From contig NZ_WXVV01000021.1 of the NCBI RefSeq assembly GCF_013433315.1, positions 1 through 64,000 on the forward strand: a stretch of 64,000 bases of DNA, read 5' to 3'. A program made the translations under genes and the position numbers. Positions 35,350-44,878 of the stretch are shown one piece after another (positions within the stretch are counted from its first letter, which is position 1; each line of letters begins with the position of its first letter). The DNA comes from Pseudomonas crudilactis (GTDB lineage Bacteria; Pseudomonadota; Gammaproteobacteria; Pseudomonadales; Pseudomonadaceae). The notes below the pieces were generated by a model. It worked only from the letters and a program-made list of their open reading frames with translations. It was not told the origin of the DNA and did no database searches.

Positions 35350-36324
35350 TCATTCAGTGCTGCGTTCGGCATCTTTGGTCATCACCAGACTCAGCAAAAC
35401 CGAACTTAGAATCACCCCACCCACCACCGCCAATGACCATTCCACCGGCATGTGCAGCCACGGCATCAACACCATCTTCCCACCGATAAACACCAGCACA
35501 ATCGCCAGCCCATACTTGAGCAAGTGAAAGCGGTCCGCCATGTCCGCCAGCAGGAAATACAGCGCGCGCAGGCCCATGATCGCGAAGATGTTCGAGGTGA
35601 AGACAATGAACGGGTCAGTCGTCACCGCGAAGATCGCCGGAATACTATCCACCGCAAACATCAAGTCACTGGCCTCGATCAGCACCAGCACCAGAAACAT
35701 CGGCGTGGCCCAGCGCACGCCGTTTTGCAGCACGAAAAACCGTTCGCCATGAAACCCGCTGGTGATGCGCATATGCCCGCGCACCCAGCGCAATAAAGGA
35801 TTCTTGTCCAGGTCCGGCTGGTGGTCGGCAAACACCAGCATCTTGATCCCGGTGAAGATCAGGAACACCCCAAACGCATACAGCAGCCATTCGAACTGCG
35901 ACACCAGCCACACCCCGGCAAAAATCATCACCGCGCGCATCACGATCGCCCCGAGCACGCCGTATAACAACACGCGCCGCTGCAGCTCTGGCGGCACAGC
36001 GAAGTAGCTGAAGATCATCACGAAAACGAACATGTTGTCGATCGACAGCGACTGCTCGATCAGATAACCGGTGAGGAATTCGAGGGTTTTCTCCCGGGCG
36101 ATCTCGGCGCCGAACGCACCGTGCAAATACCACCAGAGCAGCGCTGCAAAACTCAGTGCCAGCAAGCACCAGGCAATGACCCAGGACAAGGCTTCGCGCA
36201 CTGAGACCCGATGCGCCTTGCGCCCACCGAAAACAAACAGGTCCAATGCCAGCATGGCAAGTACGAAGACGATGAAGGCGCCCCACATCCACGGTTCGCC
36301 GATATTGATGTTTGTGGCTGGCAT
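35350..36324 (-). CDS. TerC family integral membrane protein (Alx-like)
   Basis: 324 aa from MPATNINIGEPW (ATG 36324). Nine or so TM segments with conserved acidic residues: LALDLFVFGGRKAHRVSVREALSW, GYLIEQSLSIDNMFVFVMIF, and LVLIEASDLMFAVDSIPAIFAVT. The two Asp-rich (SIDN, EASD..AVDS) motifs define the TerC fold, linked to metal (Mn) export and tellurite resistance in relatives. The divergent spacer to the Dyp gene is 152 bp; I see no convincing yybP-ykoY riboswitch in it. Confidence 0.88.
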   Translation of the reverse strand: MPATNINIGEPWMWGAFIVFVLAMLALDLFVFGGRKAHRVSVREALSWVIAWCLLALSFAALLWWYLHGAFGAEIAREKTLEFLTGYLIEQSLSIDNMFVFVMIFSYFAVPPELQRRVLLYGVLGAIVMRAVMIFAGVWLVSQFEWLLYAFGVFLIFTGIKMLVFADHQPDLDKNPLLRWVRGHMRITSGFHGERFFVLQNGVRWATPMFLVLVLIEASDLMFAVDSIPAIFAVTTDPFIVFTSNIFAIMGLRALYFLLADMADRFHLLKYGLAIVLVFIGGKMVLMPWLHMPVEWSLAVVGGVILSSVLLSLVMTKDAERSTE

Positions 36325-36476
36325 GTCACGCTCCCTGTCTATTCTTGGATTGGGTTCAGACGAGGCCATGCTAGCGACGCTTTTGCGCCAAAGAAAAATC
36401 GTTTATTTCTGCGCAACAGTTCGATAAAAACGAACTATCCGCCCTCGTTAACAGCTCGGGCACTTTTTACGGAGCA

Positions 36477-37433
36477 ATGTTTTCAGCGATGAATACCAAC
36501 ATTCTCGAACCTCAAGCGGTGTGCAGTCCGATCACCAGCAGCGCGATTTTCATCGTCGCGACGCTGAATGCCGGGGCTGATGCCGCGCAAACCGTCAAAG
36601 ACTGGTGCGGCGATGTCGCCGGGCTGGTGCGTTCGGTTGGCAAGCGTGTACCGACCGGCAATCTGACGTGCATTTGCGGCTTTTCCTCGAACGCGTGGGA
36701 TCGCCTGTTTGGCCATCCGCGTCCGGCGTCGCTGCATGGTTTTCGCGAGTTTGGCGGGGAAGGGCGGCACGCTCCGGCAACCCCGGGTGATCTCCTGCTG
36801 CACATTCGCGCCGATCAAATGGACCTGTGTTTTGAACTGGCCACGCAGATCATGGCGGTTCTCGGCGATGCGGTGACGGTGGTCGACGAAGTGCAGGGTT
36901 TCCGCTATTTCGACATGCGCAGCATCATCGGTTTTGTCGACGGCACGGAAAACCCGGTCGGGCGCAAAGCGGTCAACTTCACTATCGTCGGTGACGAAGA
37001 CCCGGATTTCAGCGGCGGCAGTTACGTGCTGGTGCAGAAGTACCTGCACAACATGACCGCGTGGAACGGTCTGAGCGTTGAAGCGCAGGAGCGGGTGATC
37101 GGTCGCACGAAACTCTCTGATATCGAACTGGATGACGCGGTCAAACCGAGCAACTCGCACAGCGCGCTGACCACCATCACCAACGCTGACGGCGAGGAAG
37201 TGAAGATCCTGCGTGACAACATGCCATTCGGCCGACCGGGCGCAGGGGAGTTCGGCACGTTCTTTATCGGTTACGCGCGCTCGCCGGAGCCGATGGAACT
37301 GATGCTGGAAAACATGTTTGTCGGCAAGCCACCGGGCAACTACGACAAGTTGCTGGACTTCAGCACGGCGGTCACCGGCAGTCTGTATTTCGTGCCGTCT
37401 GCCGATTTGCTGGAAGAGCTGGCGGATCGTTGA
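36477..37433 (+). CDS. Dyp-type haem peroxidase
   Basis: 318 aa if ATG 36477 is used; ATG 36489 has better spacing from GGAG at 36471. Dyp signatures: GFVDGTENPVGR (distal Asp of the GXXDG motif), an Arg in the HSALT...LRDNMPFG segment, and proximal His in KPSNSHSA. EfeB-like subclass A is unlikely as no twin-arginine signal is visible; it fits the cytoplasmic or encapsulated class B. Cargo-loading tail not evident. Divergent TerC. Confidence 0.88.
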   Translation: MFSAMNTNILEPQAVCSPITSSAIFIVATLNAGADAAQTVKDWCGDVAGLVRSVGKRVPTGNLTCICGFSSNAWDRLFGHPRPASLHGFREFGGEGRHAPATPGDLLLHIRADQMDLCFELATQIMAVLGDAVTVVDEVQGFRYFDMRSIIGFVDGTENPVGRKAVNFTIVGDEDPDFSGGSYVLVQKYLHNMTAWNGLSVEAQERVIGRTKLSDIELDDAVKPSNSHSALTTITNADGEEVKILRDNMPFGRPGAGEFGTFFIGYARSPEPMELMLENMFVGKPPGNYDKLLDFSTAVTGSLYFVPSADLLEELADR

Positions 37434-38222
37434 TCAGCGAAAAAACTCCCCCGGCGTCTCCCCAAACTGTTGGCGAAACGCCGCAATAAACGCCGATGTC
37501 GAGTCATACCCGCAAGCCAGCGCGACATCGGTAACCCGTTCACCTTTCTCCAGCGGTGTCAGCGCGCCGAGCAGGCGCAGGCGCTGGCGCCAGGCGCGGA
37601 AGGTCAGGCCGGTGTCACGCAGAAACAGGCGCGTAAGGGTCTTTTCGGTGACGCCAAACTTCTCGCTCCAATGGCTCAGCGTGGTCTGCTGTTCCGGATG
37701 TTGTTCCAGGCTCTGGTAGATCTGCTTCAAGCGGGCATCTTGCGGTAACGGCAACATCAGGTCGATCTGCGGCGCTTCGGCCAATTGATCGAGGATCACT
37801 TGGGCGAGACGTCCATGCGGGCCGCTCTGGTCGTATTCCACCGGAACCTGACTGAAGGCGCGGATCAGCTCCCTGAGCAGATCGCTGACGCCGAGCACAT
37901 GACAGCGCTCGAGCGCCCACTCGGCGACGCTGCAATCGATATAGAGGCTGCGCATTTCCGTGTGCGGCGAGCTGAATACCCGATGCGGCACGCCCGCCGG
38001 GATCCACACGGCGCGCTCGGGCGGGGCGACGAAGCGCCCGGCACTGGTCTGGATTTCCAGCACACCTTGAATCGCGTAGGACAACTGCACCCACGGGTGA
38101 CTGTGACGCCGGGTCAGGGCGCGATTGGGCAGCGATTCGGTGCGCCCGTAGAGTGGACGCGGCAGGCTGGGCAGCCCGGGAATGCTGCGACGGATGCTTT
38201 TGTCATGTCCTTTAGGCGGCAT
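37434..38222 (-). CDS. AraC-family transcriptional regulator
   Basis: 262 aa from MPPKGHDKSIRRS (ATG 38222). An N-terminal cupin (about 40-130, HSHPWVQLSYAIQGVLEIQTSAG) and a C-terminal double HTH with LSHWSEKFGVTEKTLTRLF and VTDVALACGYDSTSAFIAAFRQQFGETPGEF. Typical of AraC regulators controlling a neighbouring exporter/enzyme. Divergent from the SBF symporter-like gene, its probable target; the 5' longer reading frame overlaps that gene. Confidence 0.92.
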   Translation of the reverse strand: MPPKGHDKSIRRSIPGLPSLPRPLYGRTESLPNRALTRRHSHPWVQLSYAIQGVLEIQTSAGRFVAPPERAVWIPAGVPHRVFSSPHTEMRSLYIDCSVAEWALERCHVLGVSDLLRELIRAFSQVPVEYDQSGPHGRLAQVILDQLAEAPQIDLMLPLPQDARLKQIYQSLEQHPEQQTTLSHWSEKFGVTEKTLTRLFLRDTGLTFRAWRQRLRLLGALTPLEKGERVTDVALACGYDSTSAFIAAFRQQFGETPGEFFR

Positions 38223-38306
38223 CTTGTGGCCCTTCGGCGTTAGTCGGTAATTGGCAGTCACGTTAGAGTCGTCGGCACGCACTGGCAACCCCCGGATGAA
38301 CCGACC

Positions 38307-39305
38307 ATGACTCGCCCACGTTTTCTGCCCGACAACTTCACCCTGACGCTGATTGGCGTCGTGCTGCTGGCCAGTTTCCTGCCGGCCAGCGGCCAGGTCG
38401 CCGTCGGCTTCGGCTGGCTGACCAACATCGCCATCGCCCTGCTGTTTTTCCTGCATGGCGCCAAGCTTTCCCGCGAGTCGATCATCGCCGGCGCCGGCCA
38501 CTGGCGCCTGCATTTGCTGGTGTTCGGCCTGACGTTTGTCCTTTTCCCGTTATTGGGTCTGGCGTTGAAACCGCTGCTGTCACCGCTGATCGGCGACAAG
38601 CTGTACATGGGCATGCTTTACCTGTGCGCACTGCCGGCCACGGTGCAGTCGGCGATCGCGTTCACCTCGCTGGCGCGCGGTAATATTCCGGCGGCGATCT
38701 GCAGCGCGGCGGCGTCGAGTTTGTTCGGGATTTTCCTCACGCCGCTGTTGGTGACGCTATTGCTCGACGTCCATGGTGATGGTGGTTCGACGCTGGATGC
38801 GATCCTGAAAATCAGCGTGCAATTGCTCCTGCCGTTCATTGCCGGGCAGATCGCCCGTCGCTGGATCGGCGCGTGGGTGGGGCGCAACAAGAACTGGCTG
38901 AAGTTTGTCGATCAGGGTTCGATTCTGTTGGTGGTTTACGGCGCGTTCAGCGAGGCGGTCAACGAAGGTATCTGGCATCAGATTCCGCTGGTCGAGTTGC
39001 TGGGGCTGGTGGTGGTCTGCTGCATTCTGCTGGCGCTGGTGCTGTTGGCGTCGACGCTGTTGGGCAAGGCCTTCGGCTTCAGCCAGGAAGACCGCATCAC
39101 CATTCTGTTCTGCGGTTCGAAAAAGAGCCTGGCCACCGGTGTGCCGATGGCGCAGGTGTTGTTTGCCGGCAGCACGATTGGCGTGCTGATCCTGCCGTTG
39201 ATGCTGTTCCATCAGATTCAATTGATGGTCTGTGCGGTGCTGGCTCAGCGCTACGCCAAGCGCCCGGAATCGGTGCCAGAGCTGATGGCGCAAGTCGATC
39301 CGTGA
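38307..39305 (+). CDS. Bile acid:sodium symporter family (SBF-like/YfeH) transporter
   Basis: 332 aa, about ten TM segments. Matches the SBF-like group: LLFFLHGAKLSRESIIAGAGHWRLHLLVF, LYLCALPATVQSAIAFTSLARGN and the C-terminal FCGSKKSLATGVPMAQVLF with a conserved Gly-Ser-Lys-Lys-Ser core. Transport substrate unknown. Divergent from an AraC regulator, with 84 bp between starts. Confidence 0.88.
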   Translation: MTRPRFLPDNFTLTLIGVVLLASFLPASGQVAVGFGWLTNIAIALLFFLHGAKLSRESIIAGAGHWRLHLLVFGLTFVLFPLLGLALKPLLSPLIGDKLYMGMLYLCALPATVQSAIAFTSLARGNIPAAICSAAASSLFGIFLTPLLVTLLLDVHGDGGSTLDAILKISVQLLLPFIAGQIARRWIGAWVGRNKNWLKFVDQGSILLVVYGAFSEAVNEGIWHQIPLVELLGLVVVCCILLALVLLASTLLGKAFGFSQEDRITILFCGSKKSLATGVPMAQVLFAGSTIGVLILPLMLFHQIQLMVCAVLAQRYAKRPESVPELMAQVDP

Positions 39306-39315
39306 TCGCCGCAGA

Positions 39316-40071
39316 TCAGACGATGTCGTCGATCAGGATATGCGACAGCCCTTTGCTGCACTGCTCGATCCGCGCCTGGACCTTGTAGACATCGCGCAGC
39401 ATCTGTTCGGTGATCACCTCATTGCTCGGACCGCTGCCCTGACTGGTGCCATCAGCAATCACCAGCACCTGATCGGCGAAGCGCAACGCCTGATTCAGAT
39501 CATGGATGGCGATAAACACAATCACCTCGCGTTTGCGCGCGAGGCTGCGCATGAAGTTCAGCACTTGCACTTGTCGATGCATATCGAGGGCGCTGGTCGG
39601 TTCGTCCATCAGCAGGATTTCCGGCTCGCGCACCAGCGTCTGGGCGATGGAGACCAACTGCTGCTGACCGCCGCTGAGTTCACCAAGGTTACGGAACGAC
39701 AGCCCGGTGATGCCCAGCGCGGCGAGAATCTCGTCGACCAGTTTCAGCTCATCATCGTGGACCACCCAGCCCGGGGTCAGTTGCTTGCGCGCCAGCAGCA
39801 CGGATTCGTACACCGTCAAACGCGCACTGGCATTCAGGCCTTGCGGCATGTAGCTGATGCCCGTCGGGCCTTTTTTCGATTCTTTCAGGATGACCTGACC
39901 CGGCCCGTCGATCAGCCCGGCCATACGTTTGAACAACGTCGATTTGCCGGCCGCATTGGGCCCGACCACGGCAACCACCTGACCGCCAGAAAACGTTGCT
40001 GTCGAGACACCACGAATGATCTCGCGCTGGCCGTAGCGGGCGCCGAGATTGTCCAGTTGCAGCGTCACCAT
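39316..40071 (-). CDS. Iron-siderophore ABC transporter ATPase (FecE-like)
   Basis: 251 aa. Walker A GPNAAGKST (residues about 36-44), Q-loop in YMPQGLN, the signature LSGGQQQLVSIAQTL (normally LSGGQ), Walker B EILLMDEPTSALD, H-loop IAIHDLNQ. It is an ATP-binding subunit of the FecCD-type importer. Overlaps the permease gene by 7 bp. Last gene of the importer operon. Confidence 0.92.
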   Translation of the reverse strand: MVTLQLDNLGARYGQREIIRGVSTATFSGGQVVAVVGPNAAGKSTLFKRMAGLIDGPGQVILKESKKGPTGISYMPQGLNASARLTVYESVLLARKQLTPGWVVHDDELKLVDEILAALGITGLSFRNLGELSGGQQQLVSIAQTLVREPEILLMDEPTSALDMHRQVQVLNFMRSLARKREVIVFIAIHDLNQALRFADQVLVIADGTSQGSGPSNEVITEQMLRDVYKVQARIEQCSKGLSHILIDDIV

Positions 40072-41126
40072 GAGTTTTTCTTCCCGCCGAGAATCAGTGA
40101 AATGAAGAACGGTACGCCGATCAGCGAGGTGACCACGCCGATAGGGAAAATCGCACCGGGGATCAGGGTCTTGCTGACCACCGAACTGGCCGAGAGAATC
40201 AACGAGCCGGTGAGCAAGGAGGCCGGCAAAAAGAAGCGCTGATCTTCACCGATCAGCATGCGCGCGATGTGCGGCCCGACTAGACCGATGAAGCCGATGG
40301 TGCCAACGAAGGCCACTGGAAACGAGGCGAGCAGGCTGACCATGATCAGCGTCTGAAAGCGCAGGCTGCGCACATTGATGCCGAAACTGGCAGCCTTGTC
40401 GTCACCCAAGCGCAGGGCGGTCAAGGCCCAGGCACGTTTGGCGAAAATCGGCAGGGTGATCAGGATCACCAGACAGATCACTCCGAGTTTCGGCCAGGTG
40501 GCTTTGGTCAGGCTGCCCATGGTCCAGAACACCACGGCGGCGACGGCTTGCTCGGTGGCGAAGAACTGCACCAGCGCCAGCAGCGCATTGAAAGTGAACA
40601 CCAGGGCGATGCCGAGCAGTACGATGGTTTCGGCAGTGACGCCACGGCGCATGCTCAGAAAGTGAATCAACAGCGCCGAGAGCATGGCCATGATGAAGGC
40701 GTTGAGCGGCACCATGAATTGCGCGGCCAGCGGGAACAACGCCACACCGAAGGCCAGGCCCAGTGCCGCGCCGAAACTGGCGGCGGCGGAAATGCCCAAG
40801 GTAAACGGACTGGCCAACGGGTTATTGAGGATGGTCTGCATCTGCGCCCCCGCCAGCGATAACGCCGCGCCCACGGCCACCGCCATCAGCGCTACCGGCA
40901 AACGAATATCCCACATCACCACGCGCACTTGTGGCGAGGCGCTGTCCGGCGAAAACAGTGCGCCGAGCACTTCGCTGAAACTGTAACTCGCCGGACCCAG
41001 TGCCAGATCGAGCAGCACACTGCACAGCAACAGAATCACCAGCCCGGCGAGGATCAGGCGTTTACGCAACACCAGTCGACGGTAGGTTTCGCGCTGCACC
41101 TCGACGGTCTCGGTCAACGAACTCAT
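40065..41126 (-). CDS. Iron-siderophore ABC transporter permease (FecCD family)
   Basis: 353 aa, about ten TM helices. Signature segments: MWDIRLPVALMAVAVGAALSLAGAQMQTILNNPLASPFTLGISAAASFGAAL, and the C-terminal FVGTIGFIGLVGPHIARMLIGEDQRFFLP cytoplasmic loop that docks the ATPase. One permease gene is present, so the functional transporter is likely a homodimer. Coupled to the binding-protein gene through an ATGA overlap. Confidence 0.92.
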   Translation of the reverse strand: MSSLTETVEVQRETYRRLVLRKRLILAGLVILLLCSVLLDLALGPASYSFSEVLGALFSPDSASPQVRVVMWDIRLPVALMAVAVGAALSLAGAQMQTILNNPLASPFTLGISAAASFGAALGLAFGVALFPLAAQFMVPLNAFIMAMLSALLIHFLSMRRGVTAETIVLLGIALVFTFNALLALVQFFATEQAVAAVVFWTMGSLTKATWPKLGVICLVILITLPIFAKRAWALTALRLGDDKAASFGINVRSLRFQTLIMVSLLASFPVAFVGTIGFIGLVGPHIARMLIGEDQRFFLPASLLTGSLILSASSVVSKTLIPGAIFPIGVVTSLIGVPFFISLILGGKKNSW

Positions 41127-42304
41127 GGTTTGACCTCAGGATTACGCAGGCTGACGAAGTAGCCCGACTCATACGGCACGGGTAGAAAACGCTCGTGCAG
41201 TTCACGGAATGAGGCGTCCGGGTCGAGATCGGCAAACAGCTCCGGGTGAAACCATTTGGCCAATTGCTGAATGGCCACGAACTGGTAGGGGCTGTTGTAG
41301 AACTGATGCCAGATGGCGTGAAAGGCTTGTGTCTCCTGAGCCTTGATTCCGGCGTAGGCCGGACGCAGGGTGTACCACGCGAGTTTTTTCCGTGCCTGGT
41401 TCATGTCGGCGCCGGGCCCGACACCGACCCAATGGCCACCGGGTGCAAAGGCTTCCCAGTTGGCCGTGGTGACCACCACGTGCGCCGGATTGGCGACGAT
41501 GACCTGCTCGGGATTCAACTGGCCGAACGTGGTCGGGATGATCCCCCTGGCGATGTTGTTGCCGCCGGCCATGTCGACAAACAGGCCAAAGTTTTCATTA
41601 CCGAAACTCAGGCAGCAATCGTCGGTATAGCCGCCGATGCGCTCGATGAACACGCTTGGACGCGGTGGGTGCTGTTTCTCGATGACGTCGGTGACGCGGT
41701 GAATCTGCTGGTTGCGAAAATCAATGAACGCCTCGGCGCGTTGCTCTTTACCGAACAGTTTGCCGAACAGACGCATGGTCGGTTCGGTGTTCTGCATCGG
41801 GTTGTTGCGAAAGTCGACGTACACCACCGGGATGCCCAACGCGTCGAGCTTCTCGATATAGCGCGCATCTTCGGTGGCGTGCTGCGCTTCGATATTGAGG
41901 ATGATCACGTCCGGGCGCTGCGAGATCGCTTGTTCGATATCAAAGGTGCCGTCTTCAAAACCGCCGAAGGTGGGGATTTTGGCAATGCCGGGGAATTTGC
42001 GCAGGTAGGCATTGTAGGTGTCCGGGTCGGACTGGATCAGGTCCTTGCGCCAGCCGACGATGCGTTCGATCGGGTTCTGTGTGTCCAGCGCGGCGAGCAG
42101 ATACAACTGCCGGCCTTCACCGAGGATGACCCGTCTGACTGGCAGGTGCACCTTGACCTTGCGCCCGAGCAGATCGGTCACTTCGGTGCGCGCCGTATCC
42201 GTTTCGCTGGCGTTTGCATTGCGCGGCGCCAGCGCAGACAGGCTCAGCAGTCCTGCCAGTAACAGCGCAGCCAACGCGAGGCTGCGTCGATCGAAAATCA
42301 CCAT
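41123..42304 (-). CDS. Iron-siderophore ABC transporter substrate-binding protein
   Basis: 393 aa from MVIFDRRSLALAAL (ATG 42304); the reading frame extends to 42337 without a clear advantage. Signal peptide cleaves near ANASETD. Mature domain shows VTDLLGRKVKVHLPVRRVILGEGRQ, FGGFEDGTFDIEQAISQRPDVIILN and a family-typical two-lobed siderophore-binding layout. A CC pair (DDCC, about residue 227) is unusual. Between the receptor and permease genes, as expected for a periplasmic carrier. Confidence 0.9.
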   Translation of the reverse strand: MVIFDRRSLALAALLLAGLLSLSALAPRNANASETDTARTEVTDLLGRKVKVHLPVRRVILGEGRQLYLLAALDTQNPIERIVGWRKDLIQSDPDTYNAYLRKFPGIAKIPTFGGFEDGTFDIEQAISQRPDVIILNIEAQHATEDARYIEKLDALGIPVVYVDFRNNPMQNTEPTMRLFGKLFGKEQRAEAFIDFRNQQIHRVTDVIEKQHPPRPSVFIERIGGYTDDCCLSFGNENFGLFVDMAGGNNIARGIIPTTFGQLNPEQVIVANPAHVVVTTANWEAFAPGGHWVGVGPGADMNQARKKLAWYTLRPAYAGIKAQETQAFHAIWHQFYNSPYQFVAIQQLAKWFHPELFADLDPDASFRELHERFLPVPYESGYFVSLRNPEVKP

Positions 42305-42366
42305 GGTCAAAGCCTTTGCAAAGGTCAGTTCGGCCAACGGCTCACACCGCTGGCCGGCTGAACGTT

Positions 42367-44781
42367 TCAGAAATCGACAGTCGCCGACAGTAATAAGGTG
42401 CGCGGTGAGCCTTGGGAGAACGCGCCATAAGAGGCGACGCCCGACCAGTACTCGTGATCGAACACGTTCTGCACGGTGGCGCGAAACGTGGTCGGTCGAT
42501 CATCGATGCGCGTGCTGTAGCGGGCGCCGACATCGAAGCGGGTCCAGTCATCGAGTTTTTGTGTGTTGGCCTGGTTCACGTACTGGCTGCCGGTGTGGAT
42601 CGCGCCTCCGGTTAGCGTCAGGCCTTCGACCCATGAGGTGTCCCATTCAGCCCAGAGGTTGGACTGAACCTCGGGCACGCCGACCGGTTTGTTGCCGCGG
42701 TTGGCGGCCACGCCGGTTTTCGTCAGTTCGGCATTCAGCAGGGTCACGCCGCCGAGCAGGCGAGTGCCCGGCGTGACTTCGCCGAACACGTTCAGCTCCA
42801 GCCCGCGATTGCGTTGTTCGCCCTGCACTGAGAACAACCCCGAGGCCAGTTCGCCGCTGGGTTTGGTGATTTGAAACAGGCTGATGGTGGAGGTAAACGT
42901 GCCGTAGTCGGCTTTGACTCCGAGTTCGTGCTGGCGGGAAACATAAGGGGCAAAGATCTCGCCAGCGTTGGACGCGGTGGAAGGCGCGATGTCGCCCTTG
43001 CTCAGCCCTTCGAGGTAGTTGTAGTAGAACGAAACGTGGTCCCAAGGCTTGATCACCGCTCCGAACAACGGTGTCGTCCGGCCGTCGTCGTAGGATGTGG
43101 TCATCACGCCGGCGGCGTTGTAGTTGTCGGATTTGATGTTCTGTTTGCGCAGGCCCAGGGTTACCTGCGCGCGGTCATCGAGAATCGACAGCGTGTCGGC
43201 AAGCGCCACGCCAGTCAGTTCGCTCTGCGAGACCTTCGGCGTATCCGGCTTGGGGATGTAAGGTTGCGGGCGATCCACCGGGTGATAAATGTTCGACAGG
43301 ATCGGTGCGCCGGAAATGATCCCGCGCGACAACACATCGCGATAGCGACTGACCTGCACGGTGGTGCGGTGACTGATCGGCCCTGTATCGAAGCGCAGCC
43401 GCGCACCGGCATCAACGGTGTAGCGCTCGACTTCGAATTTGTAATAACCGGGGATCGACGAGGTGTCGCCAGCGGCATTGATAATGGTCGGCGTCTGGTC
43501 GGACATTCGCGCGACATCGGATTTGCCGCCGCCGGCATGGGCGAACACCGCCAATGCGTCGCTGAGGTCATATTCGCCGCTGAGCAGTGCCGATTTGTCA
43601 CGGGTTTTCGACCAGCCCCAATCCTGACTGACGTTGCTGCGACCGTTGGCTGCGGAAGGAATGTCCACGCCTGAAGCAATCAGGAACGGCCGCGAAGCGG
43701 CGTCGAAGCTTTCTTTCTGGTTGAGCCAGTCGAAGGTTGTGCGCAGGCGTTCGCCCTGATAGTCGAGGGAAATCGCGCCGATGTCGACGTGGCGCGATTG
43801 ATCGTCGATCGCCGTGTTGCCCAGTTGCGTACTGCCGTTGAAGCGCACACCAAAACGACGCTCTTCGCCGAAGCGGCGACTGACATCGAGATGGCCACCG
43901 GCCTGAGCATCCATGGCGTAACTGGCGGTGAAACGGGTCAGGTCTTCATCGAGGGAGCGTTTCGGCACCACGTTGATCACGCCGCCCACCGCGTTGTTGG
44001 GTGACATGCCATAGAGCAGGGCGCCGGGACCTTTGACCAGTTCGATGCGCTCGGCGTATTCGGTGAACACGCGATAATTGGGCGCCACGCCATACACGCC
44101 GTCGAAGGCCAGTTCACCGAGGTTGCCTTCGCCGACGGGAAAGCCACGGATGAAGAACGAGTCGACAATCCCTCCGGTCTGGCCAGTGGAGCGCACCGAA
44201 GAATCACGTTCCAGCACATCGCCGACGGTGACGGCCTGTTGATCCTTGATCAACGACGAGGTGTAGGTGCTGATGCTGAAGGGGGCGTCCATGACATCCG
44301 TATTGCCAAGAATGCCCAAGCGCCCGCCGTTGGCCACTTGTCCACCTGCATACACTTCTGGCAGGGAATCGGCGCGCTTTTCGGTGCCGATGATCGATGT
44401 TTCATCCAGCGTCACCCGGCGTGGCACCAGCGTGTAGCTGCCGTCGCTGCGCAAGACCATGTCCAGGCCACTGCCGGCCAGCAAGCGATTGACCGCTTCC
44501 TGCGTCGAGTAATGGCCGATCAGCGCAGGGCTGGTCAGGCCTTCGGCCAGCGAGGGCTCGAACGACAGGGCAATGTTGGCGTCCACGGCGAAGCTCGACA
44601 GGGTCGCACCCAGCGGCCCGGCGGGAATGTTGTAGGCACGAACCGCGACAGCGTCCAGTTGCACCGGCACGGCGGCCAAGGCAAACGGGCAAACGGCACC
44701 GATCAGGACAAGGCTTAGCAACGCACTGCGAACAACGGGTTTGAGCTGACGTTCCGGGCGCAGGTGGCGTGCGGCAAGCAT
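42367..44781 (-). CDS. TonB-dependent siderophore receptor with STN signalling domain
   Basis: 804 aa. Order: signal peptide (about 1-36), STN/secretin-TonB N-domain (about 55-110, PAGPLGATLSSFAVDANIALSF) that touches FecR, then a TonB-box-like region, plug (about 170-280; STGQTGGIVDSFFIRGFPVGEGN) and 22-strand barrel ending in the usual terminal Phe. The STN domain marks a FecA/FpvA-type regulatory transducer. Adjacent sigma/anti-sigma genes complete the cell-surface signalling set. It is a close paralogue of the receptor at 56.5 kb. Confidence 0.93.
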   Translation of the reverse strand: MLAARHLRPERQLKPVVRSALLSLVLIGAVCPFALAAVPVQLDAVAVRAYNIPAGPLGATLSSFAVDANIALSFEPSLAEGLTSPALIGHYSTQEAVNRLLAGSGLDMVLRSDGSYTLVPRRVTLDETSIIGTEKRADSLPEVYAGGQVANGGRLGILGNTDVMDAPFSISTYTSSLIKDQQAVTVGDVLERDSSVRSTGQTGGIVDSFFIRGFPVGEGNLGELAFDGVYGVAPNYRVFTEYAERIELVKGPGALLYGMSPNNAVGGVINVVPKRSLDEDLTRFTASYAMDAQAGGHLDVSRRFGEERRFGVRFNGSTQLGNTAIDDQSRHVDIGAISLDYQGERLRTTFDWLNQKESFDAASRPFLIASGVDIPSAANGRSNVSQDWGWSKTRDKSALLSGEYDLSDALAVFAHAGGGKSDVARMSDQTPTIINAAGDTSSIPGYYKFEVERYTVDAGARLRFDTGPISHRTTVQVSRYRDVLSRGIISGAPILSNIYHPVDRPQPYIPKPDTPKVSQSELTGVALADTLSILDDRAQVTLGLRKQNIKSDNYNAAGVMTTSYDDGRTTPLFGAVIKPWDHVSFYYNYLEGLSKGDIAPSTASNAGEIFAPYVSRQHELGVKADYGTFTSTISLFQITKPSGELASGLFSVQGEQRNRGLELNVFGEVTPGTRLLGGVTLLNAELTKTGVAANRGNKPVGVPEVQSNLWAEWDTSWVEGLTLTGGAIHTGSQYVNQANTQKLDDWTRFDVGARYSTRIDDRPTTFRATVQNVFDHEYWSGVASYGAFSQGSPRTLLLSATVDF

Positions 44782-44822
44782 GGATGAATGAGCCTATAAA
44801 CAGGACGAAAAGGTGCTTCTCC

Positions 44823-44878
44823 CCAATAGCCAGTCGAGATCGGAAAAAGTATCAGCCTAAGGCAAATATTTTTTCACT
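44823..44878 (-). promoter_or_regulatory. Shared ECF-type promoter upstream of the STN receptor
   Basis: On the minus strand (reading 44875 to 44823) the gap upstream of the receptor gene contains GAAAAAATA, TGATACTTTTTC (44854-44843) and CGACTGGC (44836-44829) followed by TATTGG. The last two blocks and their 6-bp spacing recur upstream of the second receptor at 56388-56440. Assigning exact -35 and -10 elements is uncertain; use by the FecI-type sigma encoded at 45.9 kb is inferred. Confidence 0.6.

Noticed and set aside
36325..36476. yybP-ykoY (Mn) riboswitch upstream of the TerC gene
   Set aside because: The 152-bp spacer shows no recognisable riboswitch core.
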